Assembly (NCBI GenBank): GCA_050049955.1
Contig: JASFVG010000004.1
Location: 1-32,613, forward strand
Reading direction: 5' to 3'
Source of the DNA: SKLM01 sp050049955
Lineage (GTDB): Bacteria; Chloroflexota; Anaerolineae; B4-G1
Length of the DNA: 32,613 nt
The stretch's first letter is position 1. Each line of letters starts with the position of its first letter. The notes beneath the pieces are model-generated. The model did no database searches, had not been told where the DNA came from, and saw only the letters and a program-made list of their open reading frames with translations. A program made the translations under genes and the position numbers. This document shows, piece by piece, positions 29,881-32,613 of this stretch.

Positions 29881-31276
29881 ACTCCCTTCCCCTAATCTCC
29901 TTCAGTCGCTCAATGATCCTCTGCTCGTACCCGTAGCCCCTGGGTCTGAACCAGCCACCCTCGACCCCGTCCGGTAGGTAGCGCTGATCGACCCAGCCCT
30001 CGGGGTAGTCGTGCGGGTATTTGTAGCCATTCGACTCGCTCAGGGCAGGCGCGCTCGGTTCATCGCTCGGGCCGGGTTCTGCCCCATTGCCCATCGTCCG
30101 CACGTAGTGGTCGCGCAGGGCGCCGTGGAAGCGATCCCTCTTGTCACGCAGGTAGAAGGGCACAGGGCCAGCCCCGCGCTCTTTCACCTCCTCTAACGCT
30201 TTCCAGTAGGCCCCCACCGCGTTCGACTTGGGCGCGGTGGCCAGGTAAAGGGTTGCCATCGCCAGGTGGTACTGACCCTCCGGCATACCTACCCACTCGA
30301 AGGCCCGGGCACAGGCGTCGACGACCTGAATGCCGTTCGGATCGGCGAGGCCGATGTCCTCCGCGGCCAGGATGTAGAGGCGGCGAAGGATGAAGCGAGG
30401 GTCCTCGCCAGCCGCGACCATCTTGGCCAGCCAGTAGAGCGCGGCGTCAGGATCGGTGCCACGAACGGCCTTGATGAAAGCGGATACGGTGTCGTAGTGC
30501 TGGTCGCCGGTCTTGTCGTACCGCAGAGCGCGCTGCTGAATCGAGTCCTCTGCGATCTCCAGGGTGACTTGGATGAGACCATCCTGGCCGGGCGGTGTAC
30601 TTTCCACCGCCAGCTCGAGCGCGTTGAGGGCATCCCGCGCATCGCCTCCGGCGACGCGCGCGAAGTGGGTCAAAGCCTGGTCCGCGACACGTATGTCGCG
30701 CGCCCCATATCCGTGCTCGGGGTCCTCGAGGGCCTGGATCAGGATGGTGACCACGTCGTCCTCGGCCAAGGGCTCGAACTGGAAGATACGGGAGCGCGAG
30801 ACGAGAGGGCCGATGACCTCGAAGTAGGGATTCTCCGTGGTGGCCCCGATGAGGACGATGGTGCCGTCCTCGACGTGGGGCAGCAGAGCGTCCTGCTGCG
30901 CTCGGTTCCAGCGGTGGATCTCATCCACGAAGAGGATGGTGCGCTGCCCGTACATACCAAGCCGGTCCTTGGCCGCCTCAATGATACGCCGTAGGTCGGC
31001 CACGCCGGCGAGCACGGCGCTGATGGTCTCGAAGTGCCGTTCGGTCGAGTTGGCGATGATCCTGGCCAAGGTTGTCTTTCCGGTCCCGGGCGGTCCCCAG
31101 AAGAGCAAAGAGGAGAAGAGCCGATCGGAAGTGATGGCGCGGCGGAGGAGCCGCCCCTCGCCGACGATCTGCTCCTGGCCGACGAATGCCTCGAGGGTGC
31201 GCGGGCGCACACGAGCCGCCAGGGGGGCCTGGTAGCGCAGTTGTCGCTCGCGTCGGTGGTCAAACAGGTCGTTCAT
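29879..31276 (-). CDS. rarA: Replication-associated recombination protein RarA (MgsA), AAA+ ATPase
   Basis: A 465-residue protein of the RarA/MgsA/WRNIP1 family, which acts on stalled replication forks with SSB. Family blocks: LAARVRPRTLEAFVGQE (19-35), Walker A GPPGTGKT (61-68), Walker B ILFVDEIHRWNRAQQDALLP (114-133), sensor GATTENPYFEV, SRSRIFQFEPL, GDARDALNALE, KSNAVGAYWKALEEV and the terminal GYKYPHDYPEGWVDQRYLPD. The ATG at 31276 (MNDLF, the usual beginning) is preferred; a GTG at 31306 would add ten residues, and neither has a ribosome site. A ~20-residue Ser/Pro/Glu-rich insert (about 396-415) sits between DHYVRTM and NGYKYPHDYP. Part of it is encoded by a fragment of the interspersed repeat found at 22511-22532. 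It converges with selB. Confidence 0.92.
   Translation of the reverse strand: MNDLFDHRRERQLRYQAPLAARVRPRTLEAFVGQEQIVGEGRLLRRAITSDRLFSSLLFWGPPGTGKTTLARIIANSTERHFETISAVLAGVADLRRIIEAAKDRLGMYGQRTILFVDEIHRWNRAQQDALLPHVEDGTIVLIGATTENPYFEVIGPLVSRSRIFQFEPLAEDDVVTILIQALEDPEHGYGARDIRVADQALTHFARVAGGDARDALNALELAVESTPPGQDGLIQVTLEIAEDSIQQRALRYDKTGDQHYDTVSAFIKAVRGTDPDAALYWLAKMVAAGEDPRFILRRLYILAAEDIGLADPNGIQVVDACARAFEWVGMPEGQYHLAMATLYLATAPKSNAVGAYWKALEEVKERGAGPVPFYLRDKRDRFHGALRDHYVRTMGNGAEPGPSDEPSAPALSESNGYKYPHDYPEGWVDQRYLPDGVEGGWFRPRGYGYEQRIIERLKEIRGRE
30030..30050. repeat. Interspersed-repeat fragment inside rarA
   Basis: TTCGACTCGCTCAGGGCAGG plus a C (30030-30050) matches 22511-22532 of the fold-back element with one missing base (21 of 22). 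It encodes residues 409-416 of RarA (PALSESN region) in frame. Confidence 0.65.
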
Positions 31277-31649
31277 GGGCCGATAGCACTCGCTTTCGGG
31301 TGACACTGGAAGCCAAGCGGGATTCCACTGCCAGGGACTCCGCAGAGCTGGGTAGCAAGGGCATGGTCGTCAGGAGCCCGACATCGATACTCATTGATGG
31401 CATTCTTGTTCCAGAAATAGCATCGATGCTCCTGCTGAGCCCCCCTATCCGTCAGTCCAACATATCCTCGAGCGAGTAGAGGTTCCTCCCCGCCCGAGCC
31501 CGTTCACCCACACTGTTGAGGGGCCCTTGCCATAGGAACAGCCCGAGAGAGGGATGCTCAAGCAGGACCTACTCCAGCCTTCGGGTCCTATGGCCTTCGG
31601 CGGATCGATCTATGTCACGATGCCGCGATCATACCATACCGTAGGGCCG

Positions 31650-31678
31650 TTGGCAACGAGGCAGACTTGTGATAGTAT
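31650..31678 (+). promoter_or_regulatory. Promoter of the PPC-repeat gene
   Basis: TTGGCA (31650-31655, 5/6) and TAGTAT (31673-31678, 4/6) are 17 bases apart, and TGA precedes the -10 as an extended element. The predicted start near 31685 gives a leader of roughly 180 bases. Confidence 0.6.
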
Positions 31679-31741
31679 CCGGAAAATCGGTCTGCTACTT
31701 GGCGTATTGGCCGATTCCCAGCGCCATTCGCGGGGCTCTAG

Positions 31742-31775
31742 GGCCGGAGGAATCCGCGTTCCTTTTCGTCCGGTC
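31742..31775 (+). promoter_or_regulatory. Hairpin in the leader of the PPC-repeat gene
   Basis: GGCCGGA (31742-31748) pairs with TCCGGTC (31769-31775, one G-U), and GGAA (31749-31752) pairs with TTCC (31759-31762), with a six-base bulge TTTTCG. It does not fit a riboswitch class I know. Confidence 0.35.
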
Positions 31776-31868
31776 ATCTTGTGAAGTGGAACTGCCGCAA
31801 AGGGGACAGGGTCTGAGATCGAGCATTCCTGTGTCAGGCTTGTCAGGGTGAACAACGAAGGCGGAGCC

Positions 31869-32613
31869 ATGCAGTCTCGCAGGATGTCCATCACCGTCTC
31901 GCTGGTGACCTTGGGGATAGTGGTGTCGGGTACTCATCTCTTCCGGGCACGCGCCACAGTCAATGAGGCTCCAGCGCGCCCCGTGGTCACTGGCGTAGCA
32001 CGCGGCGAACAGACCAGCTATGGCGGGTTACCAGGGCGCACGTTCTGGGATGGAACCGTCCCGTTGGAGGTGCCAGCACCGCCGCTGCGTGGCGGCATCA
32101 CAGGGTTGGTCCCTAGGCGGGCTAGCGCCCCTTCCGACTGCCCTATCGATGGCTATGAGGAGAACGACACGTTTGGGGCGGCCTACGGGCCCATCAGCCC
32201 GGGGATAGCGCACTGCGGGGCGTACATCTGTCCGAGCGGCGATGTGGACTGGTACAAGTTCACGGTCGTCAGCGAGCAGGAGATCACCCTGGACCTTGAC
32301 AGCTTGCCCGCTGACTTCGATCTGCGGCTATACGACCCGTCGGGCACGCTGATTGATGAGTCCGCCAGCGGCGGTACGTTTGCGGAGCAAATCGTACACA
32401 CGGCGGGCATGACGGGGGACTACCGCGCCTACGTGTTCGGTTATGACGGGGCATACAGCGAAGATGACTACTGTCTGAGCGTCACGTTGAGCGAGGAGCC
32501 CACGCCGACGCCGACGGCGACGCCGACGCCGACGAGCACGCCATCCTGTCCCAGTGATGGCTATGAGGAGAACGACACGTTTGGAGCGGCCTACGGGCCC
32601 ATCAGCCCGGGGA
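31869..32613 (+). CDS. Secreted protein with repeated PPC-like modules, 3' end outside window
   Basis: The frame runs from ATG 31869 to the window end (248 residues seen) with no stop. GAAGG lies seven bases upstream. A signal peptide is evident: basic MQSRRM, then hydrophobic SITVSLVTLGIVVSG, with cleavage likely near ARA (27-29). After a low-complexity stretch comes a module of about 115 residues (94-208): DGYEENDTFGAAYGPIS, CPSGDVDWYKFTV, ITLDLDSLPADFDLRLYDPSG, TGDYRAYVFGY. This matches the bacterial pre-peptidase C-terminal (PPC) domain pattern. A Thr-Pro linker (209-226) leads into a second module whose first 58 bases copy the first almost exactly. The cysteines at 91, 116, 121 and 202 could form disulfides. 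PPC modules are non-catalytic and usually accompany secreted enzymes; what follows here is not visible. Confidence 0.8.
   Translation, partial: MQSRRMSITVSLVTLGIVVSGTHLFRARATVNEAPARPVVTGVARGEQTSYGGLPGRTFWDGTVPLEVPAPPLRGGITGLVPRRASAPSDCPIDGYEENDTFGAAYGPISPGIAHCGAYICPSGDVDWYKFTVVSEQEITLDLDSLPADFDLRLYDPSGTLIDESASGGTFAEQIVHTAGMTGDYRAYVFGYDGAYSEDDYCLSVTLSEEPTPTPTATPTPTSTPSCPSDGYEENDTFGAAYGPISPG
32148..32205 (+). repeat. First copy of a 58-bp direct repeat in the PPC gene
   Basis: This segment recurs at 32556-32613 with a single silent difference (GGG to GGA, Gly), 57 of 58 bases identical, up to the end of the window. It encodes the opening of each module (DGYEENDTFGAAYGPISPG). Confidence 0.9.
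32556..32613 (+). repeat. Second copy of the 58-bp direct repeat, cut by the window end
   Basis: 57 of 58 bases are identical to 32148-32205. The copy is still matching at the last base of the window, so the true repeat is longer. Confidence 0.9.

Larger units (their letters stand above)
31277..31868. other. 592-bp non-coding region between rarA and the PPC-repeat gene
   Basis: Short open frames here have no start context and no recognisable product. The region contains a 10-bp palindrome GCATCGATGC (31420-31429), a promoter (31650-31678) and a leader of about 180 bases with a two-part hairpin (31742-31775). No tRNA-like sequence was found. The promoter of rarA is not obvious. Confidence 0.6.

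Noticed and set aside
31186..31479. Plus-strand frame of 97 codons across the rarA start
   Set aside because: Half of it is antisense to rarA, and the remainder has no start signal, no homology I recognise and ordinary length for chance.
31685..31868. Cyclic di-GMP (GEMM) riboswitch suggested by CCGCAAAGGGGAC
   Set aside because: Only the short CGCAAAG-like string matches; the flanking stems and the tetraloop receptor pattern are missing.

Overview
The window (about 60% G+C by eye) looks like a chromosomal segment of a Chloroflexota bacterium, probably Anaerolineae-like. This is an inference. It rests on long runs of GT-C membrane glycosyltransferases with repeated C-terminal beta-rich modules, Thr-Pro linkers in exported proteins, a DUF3048 lipoprotein, and interspersed fold-back repeats of the kind that give spurious 'CPERSRR' peptides. 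No rRNA, tRNA, CRISPR array, insertion sequence or phage gene was seen.

Region 1 (1-22197) is an unbroken same-strand array of nine large membrane proteins, the first cut by the window edge. All nine look like GT-C type, polyprenyl-phosphate-sugar dependent glycosyltransferases or close relatives. They fall into several families: an HPGV-motif GT39-like type (1924, 7778 and probably the truncated first gene), a canonical GT39/ArnT-like type (14547), a 'GDSND' type (4247) and a DUF2142-like type (9954, 12239, 17339, 19879). Despite these different membrane cores, every one ends in one to four copies of the same ~130-145 residue extracytoplasmic module, about 20 copies in all. Several genes overlap by 4-23 bases, so translation is probably coupled, and promoter-like sites precede the genes at 7778 and 14547. 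The array contains no cytosolic glycosyltransferase, flippase, polymerase or sugar-nucleotide gene. It looks like an outside-of-membrane glycosylation set.

Region 2 (22198-22672) is a non-coding repeat island: five 18-bp GC-rich tandem repeats, a 114-bp fold-back element and a strong hairpin. A fragment of the same fold-back family is found in frame inside rarA (30030-30050).

Region 3 (22673-25160) holds a SAM-dependent methyltransferase, then a 348-bp gap with an extended -10 promoter inside an inverted repeat, then the pair amrB (MEMO1-like) and amrA (AMMECR1-like). The radical-SAM partner is not in the window.

Region 4 (25203-29829) has a DUF3048 lipoprotein on the minus strand, diverging from a two-gene operon of a cytosolic coiled-coil protein of unknown function and selB. 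The divergent spacer carries two good promoters, a pair of identical 14-bp dyads spaced 20 bp apart, and a palindrome at the predicted start site of the coiled-coil/selB operon.

Region 5 (29879-32613) holds rarA on the minus strand and then a 592-bp gap with a promoter and a long structured leader. This leads into a secreted protein with pre-peptidase C-terminal (PPC)-like modules, which runs off the window end.
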